Assembly: GCA_020650975.1 (NCBI GenBank)
Contig: JAIPMN010215911.1
Span: 1 to 24,123, forward strand
Source: Apostichopus californicus
Lineage: Eukaryota; Echinodermata; Holothuroidea; Aspidochirotida; Stichopodidae
DNA: 24,123 bases
Direction: 5' to 3'
The notes below the pieces were generated by a model. That model was not told the origin of the DNA and searched no databases. It saw nothing but the letters and a program-made list of their open reading frames with translations. Below are positions 11,286 to 20,160 of this stretch, piece after piece (within the stretch, counting starts at the first letter, position 1; each line of letters opens with the position of its first letter). A program made the translations under genes and the position numbers.

Positions 11286-11494
11286 GTCACTTTCTTGCAT
11301 CTTTGAGAGTGTTGTACATAGTTTAATATTCCACTAACTTCATGTTTATTCATTTCTCTCTCTTTCTCTGTCTGTATGTTCATCCACTCTATTGATGTTA
11401 TGATTGGTAGAGAGAGACCAGAGGAGAGGATAATGTTTCCATCTGCATCAATCTTACTAAAAGACCAGACTAGATTAACACAGTATATGGGAAT
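11286..11494 (-). CDS. Exon E of LRR-like gene, homologous to exon A
   Basis: The exon lies between a strong acceptor (pyrimidine tract ending CCTTTCTTTAG, AG at 11496-11495) and a consensus donor GTAAGT (from 11285). It is 209 nt long, starts in phase 0 and leaves 2 nt. The peptide starts IPIYCVNLVWSFSKIDADGN, continues IILSSGLSLPIITSIEWMNI and ends EVSGILNYVQHSQRCKKVT. It aligns along its full length with exon A (shared IPI, L.WSF, SGLSLP, EV.G..NY, S.R.KK), and the two exons have the same length. The pattern of spaced Leu/Ile and the NY...S...KK ending suits leucine-rich-repeat-like sequence. No stop is present. The next exon was not found in the window. Confidence 0.75.
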
Positions 11495-11559
11495 CTAAAG
11501 AAAGGAAAATAATAAATATATTTAATATTATCATTTTTGTGTACAGTATATATACTTAA

Positions 11560-11640
11560 AAATAATACAAAAATAATACAATAATAATTAATACAAAAAT
11601 AATACAATAATAAACAAAAATAATACAATAATAATTAATT
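11560..11640. repeat. Short AT-rich tandem repeat
   Basis: About three copies of CAAAAATAATACAATAATAA, with or without TTAAT, lie 66 nt upstream of the acceptor of exon E, inside the D-E intron. On the gene's sense strand it reads as a T-rich tract. No function is assigned. Confidence 0.7.
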
Positions 11641-12859
11641 TATCAAAAATAACTTGATTTCGTTTAATATTCATATTAATCAAATAATATTTTGTTTATA
11701 CCATTCATATGTTGTTATTGTTTTGTTGATTATTTAATAATGAGTGGTTTAAATTTATAAAAAAAAAATAGATAATTATCATTGTAAATGTTGTTTATCT
11801 TCGCTTTATCTTTGTTTTTATTGAAAGATGTTAAAGGGTAAACAAGAGGGTTAGGTTTTTACAGAGATCAGTCATTGTTATTTCTGTAAAATGAATTTAA
11901 GGTCTGTAAGAGGTGTAGGGAGGGGTGTGTTATGGTAAGGAAGGGTGTACTAAGGTTAAATAATATTTGGTCGGGGTATAAGGAGGGTGTCTTAGGATTG
12001 GGGAGGGTGTGGATATCGTTCACCCTCGTGAATGTTATGTTGTTATTGTGAAAGCGTGTACAAGGGGTGAGAGATAAATTAACGGATGGGTGTCATACTG
12101 GGTAGGGATGAGTGTGGTAGGGGTTAGGAGGAGTGATTTAAGGTAAGGGGGCATGTAGACCGCATATAAATAGCTAATGTAATTTGCGTTTGATGGGGAT
12201 GAGAGGGGTGGTATGAGCCGGAACTAATATGTATCATTTAATTTATGTAATTGGGTAATTGGAAGATCTGGTTTAGGTGGGGTTGGTATTAAAGTGAACT
12301 GTTAATTATTGTACACTTTATGTTAAGGTATGAACTTGTTATTGAGGTATTCCACTACTTAAGTATGTTTGTCAATCACTTCATCTATATGTTTTATTTA
12401 AAAGTAAACTTAAACAAAAGCAAAATTCGGTCAAATTCGTAAAACAGGAAGCAATTCATTGATCTTTTGTCTCTTAAATTATTATTCTATATTTCAATTT
12501 CTGGGAAAATGTTGAAAGATTAATAAAATATAATAATTTATTTAAGCTTAGATAAACTGGAACTATTGCTGTATAGAAACTTTGCAAAATAATTTAATTA
12601 TTTGTATTTATTTGTTTATTATCCTACACACTCTATCCAGTAGTTTATATTTTATTTATTATTTGTATTTACGATTCTGTTTTATCTTGAGCTTACAAAT
12701 GTATATATCAATTTGAATCTGCATATCCTTGTTCTAATTGTTTAATATTTAATAACTATAGAGATCAAATCTCTTATTAAGACATTCAACGATATGATCT
12801 AATTTTAGTTTGTATTGATTGATGTATGTATTCAATATATCCCTTTATGTTTTACTTAC
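11641..12859. other. Intron D-E with a G-rich GGGTGT-like patch
   Basis: No exon is seen. Between about 11900 and 12155 the plus strand carries repeated GGGTGT, GGGAGGGG and TAGGGG-like words while the rest is AT-rich. This is C-rich in the minus-strand transcript. It looks like a decayed G-rich simple repeat. Confidence 0.5.
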
Positions 12860-12979
12860 GTCATGTTTGGATGCTTCCACCAGGAGCTCTATGACTGACC
12901 TCTGTACAGACTCACTGGTGTCTCTGTGAATGATCGAAACACCTGAACTCATCGCTGTAATAGTATGGATGTCATCGGG
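12860..12979 (-). CDS. Exon D of LRR-like gene
   Basis: The exon is 120 nt, exactly 40 codons, phase 0 on both sides. The donor is a consensus GTAAGT (from 12859). The acceptor AG at 12981-12980 has a weak pyrimidine tract; I chose it because it keeps the frame. The alternative ATTACAG, 25 nt further in, would start in the wrong phase for exon C. The peptide begins PDDIHTITAMSSGVSIIHRD and ends SVIELLVEASKHD, with no stop. The VQRSVIELLVEAS part is helix-like and could be the convex side of a repeat. In the peptide it sits directly before the IPI start of exon E. Confidence 0.66.
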
Positions 12980-13808
12980 CTATTGGTATCAATAAATAGT
13001 AAGTTATTAAATAGAATAATATTAATGTTAAATTGAGGCGTTAAGGAGACGATGAAATTTGGTGTTGATACCGTAGATAAGTGAATTAATTACATCAGCA
13101 GATATCTGAAAAACATCTTAATGTTTACTGTTAAAATGTGTGTTTGACGTCATGCACTGTGTAGCTCTCAAACTTGGTTTAACAGGTGTAATGAATATTT
13201 CTTTAAATGTGTTAACATTAATGAATGCATCTACAAAGGTAAGAATATGTTACCTCTTAAATTTAATTATGTAGAAAATAATATTGTACAAACATTTTCC
13301 CATGGACGATTTTTTTTCTAACAAAATGCAAGAATCTCTTTAATTCAAAGAACATTAACAGTTGAGTGAGTATTCTATTTTAAGCAGAATTATAGAAAGA
13401 AAACCCAGCAAAAAAAAGTATTGTAAAAACCACGCTGCTTGCGACCTTACACGACTTCGACTGAGATGCATTTCCTGGAATAATGAAATTAATCAGATCC
13501 AAATAAATGTATCTAGAGTTAAGAGCAAGATATTGCGAACTAGGAATGTGGAATATCGTTTTCTTTCCTGTAAGAATCACACTGTCTGCCACCGGAATAT
13601 TCCACCGGAATATTCCACCGGGAGACAATATGTGTATAACTCTCAAGGATGCTGGATTTTTATGATTATGTTTATGAAAACTTGATCGACCCCTCTACCC
13701 CTTGACTGTTCTGCATGTTACTAATAATAACACTTTCAAAGGGAAATGTTAAAGAAACTAACATTATTAATGATTGTAATTTACTTAAAGATACCAAATA
13801 TTACAAAC
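12980..13808. other. Intron C-D
   Basis: No exon is identified. Open frames on both strands at 13362-13685 lack splice context and recognisable content. The stretch holds a 13-bp palindromic tandem repeat, listed separately. Confidence 0.5.
13591..13621. repeat. 13-bp tandem repeat of ACCGGAATATTCC
   Basis: There are 2.3 perfect copies. Each contains the perfect palindrome GGAATATTCC, which also fits a GAAnnTTC pair. It lies within the C-D intron. Its function is unknown. Confidence 0.8.
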
Positions 13809-13864
13809 CTTCCTCCATTGACCAGATATCAGATCAAGGTAACGAGCTTCATTCGTTGATATGA
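13809..13864 (-). CDS. Exon C of LRR-like gene
   Basis: The exon is 56 nt, the shortest seen, with acceptor TTATACAG (AG at 13866-13865) and donor GTTTGT (from 13808). It starts with 2 nt that complete the codon split at the end of exon B (G+TC = Val) and ends in phase 0. The peptide after the split codon is ISTNEARYLDLISGQWRK. The YLDLxSGQW ending looks like the close of a repeat module. A random 56-nt stretch could pass these tests, but the phase fits both neighbours. Confidence 0.62.
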
Positions 13865-14552
13865 CTGTATAAATAGATGGAATAATATAATCAATCAATC
13901 GTCTTAGTAATAAATGATATATTTTTAACAATACATAAGACTCAATATTAATTTGTTTTACATACTTATAATATAGACAGTCAGAGGTAATGTACCTGTA
14001 TTAGAGGGTTCGAAAATCAGTAAACTGAACCATTGATATGGTCTCTTTACTAATAAATTAGTAATAAAGGACTAGAAATTAACAGTCACTAGTAATCCAA
14101 CCAATAATTGTATTCTCTTTGTTACCTATTACTTCCGGCTTACTTCACAGTCCTTATTTTATAGTTTAACAATAATATATAAATTACTCAAAACAATAAA
14201 TCTCTTAGATATTATTTTAATATATATAAAGACCTGATAGAAAGCTCTCCTAATACAGATCAAGGAACACCAAAGCAGGAGGAACTTTTAGGAAGTACCA
14301 ACCCTTCCCCCTCCCCAGTCTACCCACCCCACACAGGACTAGTCTGATTGTTGTTTGCAATATTTTCTTCTGAATCCCCATTCTAGATTCATTCTTACCA
14401 ACAAATATCTCATTCAACTAGCCCCTGACAAGCCCCCCCCCCCCCACCCCTCACACCACCACACTTCCCTTTCTTGTCAAAAATCTGTGAAACATTGCAA
14501 TAAAAGCAATCTACTTTATAAATTATTCTTTAATTCTTATATAAAATTGTAC
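13865..14552. other. Intron B-C with C-rich tracts
   Basis: No exon is seen. A run of 13 C lies at 14433-14445. A CCC-rich block at 14302-14330 reads on the minus, transcribed-sense strand as five G runs with loops of 1, 6, 1 and 2 nt, which fits a canonical G-quadruplex pattern. Confidence 0.6.
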
Positions 14553-14629
14553 CTTTAATATTCCTTGATCTTGCTTCTTCTGGAATGATGTCTGACTTGA
14601 TCGATGCCGGTAGTTTACAGTTATCAAGA
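14553..14629 (-). CDS. Exon B of LRR-like gene
   Basis: The exon is 77 nt. The acceptor has a good pyrimidine tract (CTTTCCTTGCTTTATTTACC) ending in GAAG with AG at 14631-14630; the donor is GTACAA (from 14552). The first base completes the codon split at the end of exon A (TG+T = Cys), giving KKLCLDNCKLPASI across the junction, an L-x-L-D-N-C-x-L pattern typical of leucine-rich repeats. The rest reads KSDIIPEEARSRNIK and leaves 1 nt for exon C. No stop occurs in this phase, while the other two phases read less like protein. Confidence 0.72.
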
Positions 14630-15421
14630 CTTCAAAGGTAAATAAAGCAAGGAAAGTGAGTATTCAATATATATAAATTATATGAATATCTGATGTCGTC
14701 ATTTTCATAAATAACGTGGATGTCAATGAATTTGCCATTTATTTTTACTTTAGTGAAAAAAGGAGCTTTGTTGACAAATTATAGGTATCGGCCAGAAGTT
14801 ATGATGGCGAAAAATCCCTTCCACTACCCCTCCTTACGGCCTCTCATTAACATTTGCTGAAATGTTATTTTAACTATTTACATTTATTATTAATAACTCT
14901 TGCAAATATTCTTCATTAAATAACAACTAATAGTATTTGAAAATAAACAATAGAAGTTTTCGTTTCCATATACTTGATATTCTTACCATATTTCGTTTTA
15001 GTTTTTCAGTGATAATTTATCTAAGTTTGCTTCTTGTACTTTGAGTTCGTGTATAAATTATAATCTGTTATTTGTTGTTTCTATTATACTGAAATAGCAC
15101 CCCCCCCCCCACACACACACTCACCTAGTAACATCCTAACGTGTGGAAAAGCCTAACGATGTGCTGTACACGACACAGTTAGTAATGAAATTAAATGTTA
15201 ACATATTTCACAGCTTAAAAAGAATTCCAAATGATGCAACATTTCAAACCGCACGTCTCAATACAAGACTTGTAACTTGCACTAAAACAATAAATATCAC
15301 TGCACAATACAATTACCTTATCCCCTCCTATATACCCCATACGTTTACCCTTTGACTACCCGTCCTCCCCCTTTTACCCACATATTATCAGGCAAGACCT
15401 GTTACGATGTTTTCCCCTTAC
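14630..15421. other. Intron A-B with a poly-C/(CA)n tract
   Basis: No exon is seen. A run of C followed by (CA)n lies at about 15099-15123. A 70-codon plus-strand open frame at 15143-15355 has no recognisable content. Confidence 0.55.
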
Positions 15422-15630
15422 CATAGTTTCTTGAATCTTGGTGACTTTACTCCATAATTAATTAATCCGATCACTTCTTCCTCTGTAAATTCTTGATTCT
15501 GTCTACCTTCATTGATGGATATCTTCTCTACTGATGATATGCTTGGTAAACTAAGACCGGATGCAAGTCTGATATCTTTACCCTTAAATCCACGGAAGGA
15601 CCATTCTAGGTATAGATCAGATATTGGAAT
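15422..15630 (-). CDS. Exon A of LRR-like gene, first exon visible
   Basis: The exon is 209 nt, phase 0 at the start, leaving 2 nt. The acceptor tract reads CTTTCTTTCCTATTCTTCAG (AG at 15632-15631) and the donor is GTAAGG (from 15421). The peptide starts IPISDLYLEWSFRGFKGKD, continues LASGLSLPSISSVEKISI and ends EEEVIGLINYGVKSPRFKKL. It is a full-length homologue of exon E. With exons B, C and D it gives a continuous open peptide, which supports a real spliced gene. The product is unknown; the LRR-like pattern suggests a receptor such as an NLR-like protein, but no NACHT or other diagnostic domain is in the window. Exons upstream of A were not found in the remaining 8.5 kb. Confidence 0.75.
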
Positions 15631-15672
15631 CTGAAGAATAGGAAAGAAAGATCACAGATTATATTAAAGGAA

Positions 15673-16417
15673 GTGGTCAGCTATTGTCTTGGAGATAATC
15701 AGACAGGGTTCATTACAAACAAGTTTATAGGTGAGAATATCGGGAAGTCTCAGGGCGGTGGAGTATGTTTGCTCATCAACAAGAAGTGGTGTACCGATGT
15801 AAGGGTAATTTCTCAAGGAACCACCCTGGACATGGAATATATTATGATTAAGTGTAGGCCGTTTTATCTTCCACGGGATTTTTCATCATCTGACTTTGAC
15901 AGCAGTTTACATACATCCTCTTGCGGACACAAATTTAGCATTGGAAAGCCTACGTGAGATTATTTCCAATTGTGAGAATTCCGATCCTAATACCTTGTCT
16001 ATTGTTGCAGGTGATTTTAATCGAGCTAATCTGAGGAGCTCAATGCCCAAATTCAAGCAATGTGTGACTTGTCCTACTCGTGACAATAAGACCCTAAATC
16101 ACTGCTATTGTAAAGTGAAAAATGTGTACAAATCCATCTCAATGGAAATCATTCCACGGTACTTCTCACCCCTGTTTACAAACAAAGGTTTAAGCAACAA
16201 AAGCCTGCTAAGAACTATAAAAGTATGGTCTCAAGAGACAACTGATGAGCTGCAAGACTGTTTTGCTGACACGAATTGGGATCTGTTTAAAGAGGATAAT
16301 AACCTGCATTCATTCACTGATACTGTGACTGCTTACATAAACTTATGTCATGACGTCTGCATACCTACTATGACTGTTACGCAATACCACACAACAAGCC
16401 GCTGTGTGACAAGGTGA
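15673..16417 (+). pseudogene. APE-type endonuclease domain of the Rex1-like LINE
   Basis: Two overlapping frames make up this domain: 15673-15957, with SQGGGVCLLINKKWC and MIKCRPFYLPRDFSS, and 15896-16417, with TAVYIHPLADTNLALESL, IVAGDFNRANLRSSMPKF and CPTRDNKTLNHCY. The frameshift lies near 15890-15900. GDFN is the metal/active-site motif of the exonuclease-endonuclease-phosphatase fold. The final SDH catalytic motif, expected before the RTIKVWSQET segment, is not present in frame, apparently lost by a small deletion near 16135-16160. The N-terminal part of the domain is missing. In an active element this enzyme nicks the target DNA to prime reverse transcription. Confidence 0.78.
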
Positions 16418-16599
16418 TCAAAGCCAAAATTAAGGCCAAGGATGAATCGTATCTGACCAAAACCACCGATCCAGATCTTTACCACCGATAAAGTCTGGCC
16501 TCCGGAAAGCCATTAAGAACGCTAAGAGAGCCCAGAAGTATCGCATTGAGCAAAAGTTTCAGACCGCTAACTCGAGGTATGTGCCAACTTCGAGGCAAT

Positions 16600-17696
16600 T
16601 ACTCAATATAATGGGGTAAAGAGGTCAGTAAACACTGATGATGCAGCATTGCCGGATAAGCTCAACGAGTTTTACGCACGGTTCGACAGAGGAAATAGTA
16701 ACCAGCAGATCCCAGTGAACAACGGACATGCTACTGCGCCATTAAATATCGACGTAAAATTGGTAAAATATAAATTTAAGCGGCTAAATGAACGTACAGC
16801 TGCTGGGCCTGATGGTATCACCCCCATCTTTAATTGGTCACTTAGCTTATGTGAGGTTCCTAGGTCATTCAAAGACGCAATAATAGTTCCAGTTCCAAAA
16901 AAGGTAAACAAATCATGTTTAAATGACTATCGACCAGTTGCACTAACATCTGTACCAATGAAAACGTTCAAAGGCTTTATTTTAGCCTATCTGAAAACTC
17001 TTTCACCTGCTGATTTCGATCCATCCCAATTTTCATATCGCGCAAACAGATCAGTTGAAGATGCTATTTCTATATGGATACATGGAACTTTCGCCCATTT
17101 GGAAAAGAAATGTTTTTACGCCCGAGTACTTTTTTATTTATTACAGTTCTGCCTTTAATACTATTATTCCTTCGCGGTTACATTTTAAATTATTGGAACA
17201 CCTCAACTTCCCTGCGTCTATTTGTGATTGGATTTTAGATTTCCTTCTATGTCGCAAACAAACTGTTAGAGTAGGCAACTTTCATTCGGCATCTATTGTT
17301 TTAAATACTGGTACTTCTCAGGGTTGCGTATTATCACCGCTATTGTACTCTCTGTTTACCTACGGTTGCAGAGCCGCCGGTCAGAACTCACGAATCATTA
17401 AATTTGCAGACGACACTACAGTGACTGGTTTGATTATCAACGAAGATGAAAGTGGCTACCGTGACGAAGTGGATCTCTTGGCGAAATGGTGCACCGCTAA
17501 CAACCTGATTCTGAATGTGAACAAAACTAAGGAGTTAATTGTAGACTTTAGACGAAACAAAGATACAAAGGACCCTATAGTTACAACTGGATCTGTTGTG
17601 GAACAAGTAAACACATTTAAGTTGCTAGGCAGGTTTATTGTGGACAACTTATCATGGAACACAAATACTGATGACTATTCTTTTTGCGAGCTCTAA
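16600..17696 (+). pseudogene. Reverse transcriptase of the Rex1-like LINE
   Basis: Blocks in order: KLNEFYARFDRGNSNQ, AAGPDGITPIFNWSL, VPVPKKVNKSCLNDYRPVAL, FDPSQFSYRANRSVEDAIS; then, after a frameshift near 17100-17140, FFIYYSSAFNTIIPSRLHFK, TGTSQGCVLSPLLYSLFTYG, IKFADDTTVTGLI, LILNVNKTKELIVDFRR and LSWNTNTDD. Motif C (FADD, 17403-17414) is intact. In motif A the expected Asp before YSSAFNT is Tyr (codon 17139-17141), a single-base GAT to TAT type of change, so the enzyme is inactive even apart from the frameshift. Confidence 0.85.
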
Positions 17697-18063
17697 AATT
17701 GTATGGTGTCAGTCAGAATAGTTTAATTAAATTTTATCGTGCTAGTCTTGAAAGTATTTTAACTTTAAACACTTAAGTCTGGTTTGGTCGCGCAAGTAAG
17801 AATGATCTTAGAAACTAGAATATGTCATAGGAAACGCGGAGCGCCTCATTGGCACAGGCCTACCGTCCCTTCAATTACTCTACCAGGAGCGAACATTAAA
17901 ACGTGTTGAAAATATATTAAATGATGATTACCACCCAGCAACTGATTATTTCAAGTTCCTGCCTTCAGGCAAAAGAATGCGTACTTTTAGGGGTTCTAAA
18001 AGATTTACTGGCAGTTTTTATCCTTCCGCTGTGGAGATATTCAATGCGCACCAAAACCGTTAA
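17697..18063 (+). pseudogene. C-terminal region of the Rex1-like LINE protein
   Basis: In two frames: LYGVSQNSLIKFYRASLESI near 17700-17760, then GLPSLQLLYQERTLKRVENI, DYHPATDYFKFLPSGKRMRT, FRGSKRFTGSFYPSAVEIF and a TAA at 18061-18063. The LPSL...YQERTLKR...LPSGKR ending is typical of this LINE group. The 3' UTR (18064 to about 18300) is AT-rich. Confidence 0.75.
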
Positions 18064-18319
18064 ATAATTTTAAACTTTTTAGACTTTATATTGGATTTGA
18101 GGGCATTTTTGTACGCTTTAATATTTTGTAGGTACATTTCATATTTTGTTCATCTTAATATTTTATAGGAACGTTTTCATATCTATGTGCATTATTATAT
18201 GTCTTATTTTTTGTTTACAATTTTAAATGTTCTGAGCTCTTGTTATCAACTAATTTCCATTGTATTTTTATATGAATGGCTGAATAAATATCTATAAAAA
18301 ATCTATCTATATCATATTT

Positions 18320-20160
18320 ATACTTGATCTGATTGATTATACCAACACGAACAATATTTTGGGCTTTCTCTTCTTTATTGCCTTTGAGAAAGCATTTGAT
18401 TCTGTTGATTGGCGGTTTATTGATCACACATTGCAATATTTTTAACTTCGGGTCGTTGGATTAACAGTTCTTATAATGGTAGTTCAGATTGTGTCCTCAA
18501 AAACGGCCACTCCACAGGTTTCTTTCCCATTCAGACAAGAATATCCCCTATGCCCTTATCTTTTCATTCTTTGTGCAAATATCTTAGCTAAGAAAGTTAT
18601 GTGTGATAATCACGTTAAAGGAATAACAATACTGGTAAATGAATTTCGTATTTTGCAATATGCAGATGATACAATTTTTTTTCTGGATGGCAGCCGACGG
18701 TCATTGATGAATTTAAAGAAGATGCTAGATGAATTCAAGTATGCATCCGGCCTAAATATTAATTAATTATGATAAATCTATTATTTTTCCACTTGGCCAT
18801 TTTATTCATAATCTTCCGAATTATATTAACGATGTCAATGTCAGTATCAGCCATGGCCCTATAAAGTTTCTAGGAATTTATTTGACACATAATGGGGATG
18901 ACCCGTATCGTCTTAATTATCTGAAGAAGCTTTCACGTCTTAAAACCTAGCTGCGAATTTGGAGCAGCAGAGACATTACTCCTATAGGTAGAAATATTAC
19001 TGTGAAGTCCTTTGCAATAAGCCAATTGGTTTTCCTTTTTCAGGTTCTTCCGAACTCGCCTATGGATTTTATTGAAAATGTTGAGAGTATTGTTTATGAT
19101 TTAATTTGGAGTGGAAACCCAGACAAAGTTAAAATGAGCACTAAGGTGAACCAAATTGAGCATGGAGGTTTAAAGGTCATATATATCGAAAGCTTTGTAT
19201 ATTCCTTGTAAACAGCTTGGGTGAGAAAATATCTCTCAAGCAACACAGGTGGTTATTGGAGACACTTTTTTGACAATTCGCCATTCTTTCATTTGGCAAG
19301 CAGTTGTTGTGTCGTTGTAATTTTAATACAAAGGAAATAAGTAATATGAGTAACATTTTATTAAACAAGTGTGCATTGCCTGAAGTAAAGCAACCTTAAC
19401 CACTCCTCTCGATAATTTTGGAAATCAAATACTATGGAATGATTCTTACGTAAGAATTTTTAACTCAACGTTTTATGATTCTAATCTTTACAATGCGGGT
19501 TTGGTTTATGTTAAAGACCTTTTTACCCCGGAGGGTGCCCCACTCGCATATAAAACTTTCCTTGAAAAGTTTAATCTTGCTGCATACCCTTTCACTTACT
19601 TATATGGCATTATTGCGGCAATTCCAGCAAACTGGAAATCCAGCTTGCGTACAAATGCTAATTCAAATGATCCTAGCTCTATTGTAAATAATAAGTCAAA
19701 TATGTCTCAGTTTGTGTACCCAATGTTATTAAAGCATATTTCCACTTATCCAAGGGTTTGTAATAAATGGAACTTTACTTTTAACTTGACCGATGAGGAT
19801 TGGAAGATTATATTTAGGTGTCCTTTTATAACAATTTTCGATGCTAAGTTGCAGTACTTCCAATTTAGGTTTTTACATCGCATATTGGGTACAAACAGGC
19901 TTCTGTTTCTTATAAAGTATCCAGACACATCTCTTCGTACTTTCTGTCACATTGAAGAGGAAACGCTTGATCATCTCTTTTGGAATTGTAATATCATCTC
20001 TAGTTTCCTGTTAGATACTGAACAACTGTTGTTTTGTAAGCAATTTCTCGTTACAAAAGAAGACTATTTTTTTGGGTAAAATAACTCATGTTCATGATTC
20101 AGTAAACTTTTTTCTTAAATCATTGTCAATATTATATTTTCAGCTGTAAATTAACTAGTA
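18320..20160 (+). mobile_element. Tx1/L1-like LINE reverse transcriptase, 5'-truncated and decayed (copy 3)
   Basis: The plus strand reads LDLIDYTNTNNILGFLFFIA and FEKAFDSVDWRFIDHTLQYF (motif A), a motif-B region ending in PYLFILCANIL, LQYADDTIFFLDGSRRSL (motif C, YADD at 18659-18670), ASGLNIN, IKFLGIYLTHNGDD, ITVKSFAISQLVFLFQVLP, a long 192-residue open piece (19501-20079) with NKWNFTFNLTDEDWKIIF, and FCHIEEETLDHLFWNC, a zinc-knuckle-like ending. Damage: motif A Asp changed to Ala at 18380-18382; a repeated AATT near 18765 shifts the frame; TAG at about 18948 replaces a likely Trp codon; a further shift occurs in a T run near 20070. It starts about 10 nt after the tail of the Rex1-like element. 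Confidence 0.85.

Larger units (their letters stand above)
15650..18310 (+). mobile_element. Rex1-like LINE, 5'-truncated and decayed (copy 2)
   Basis: It holds part of an APE-type endonuclease, a reverse transcriptase, a C-terminal domain and a 3' tail, all on the plus strand. The YSSAFNT and FADDTTVTGLI wording is typical of Rex1-like elements of the jockey superfamily, known best from fish. The 3' end has AATAAA at 18283-18288 and a short TCTATCTAT tail. The first certain LINE sequence is KSQGGGVCLLINKKW at about 15745; the exact 5' border is not visible. No target-site duplication was found. It is antisense to the LRR-like gene. Confidence 0.85.

Noticed and set aside
12860..12955. Alternative acceptor (ATTACAG) for exon D
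   Set aside because: It has a better-looking border but would start the exon in a phase that does not follow exon C and meets early stops; the upstream AG keeps the frame.
13362..13685. Overlapping open frames on both strands in the C-D intron
   Set aside because: Neither shows domain-like content; exons C and D already join in phase without an extra exon here.
15650..20160. Simple nesting of the Rex1-like LINE inside the Tx1/L1-like LINE
   Set aside because: The 5' part of the Tx1/L1-like element is not found before 15650, so nesting is not supported by this sequence.
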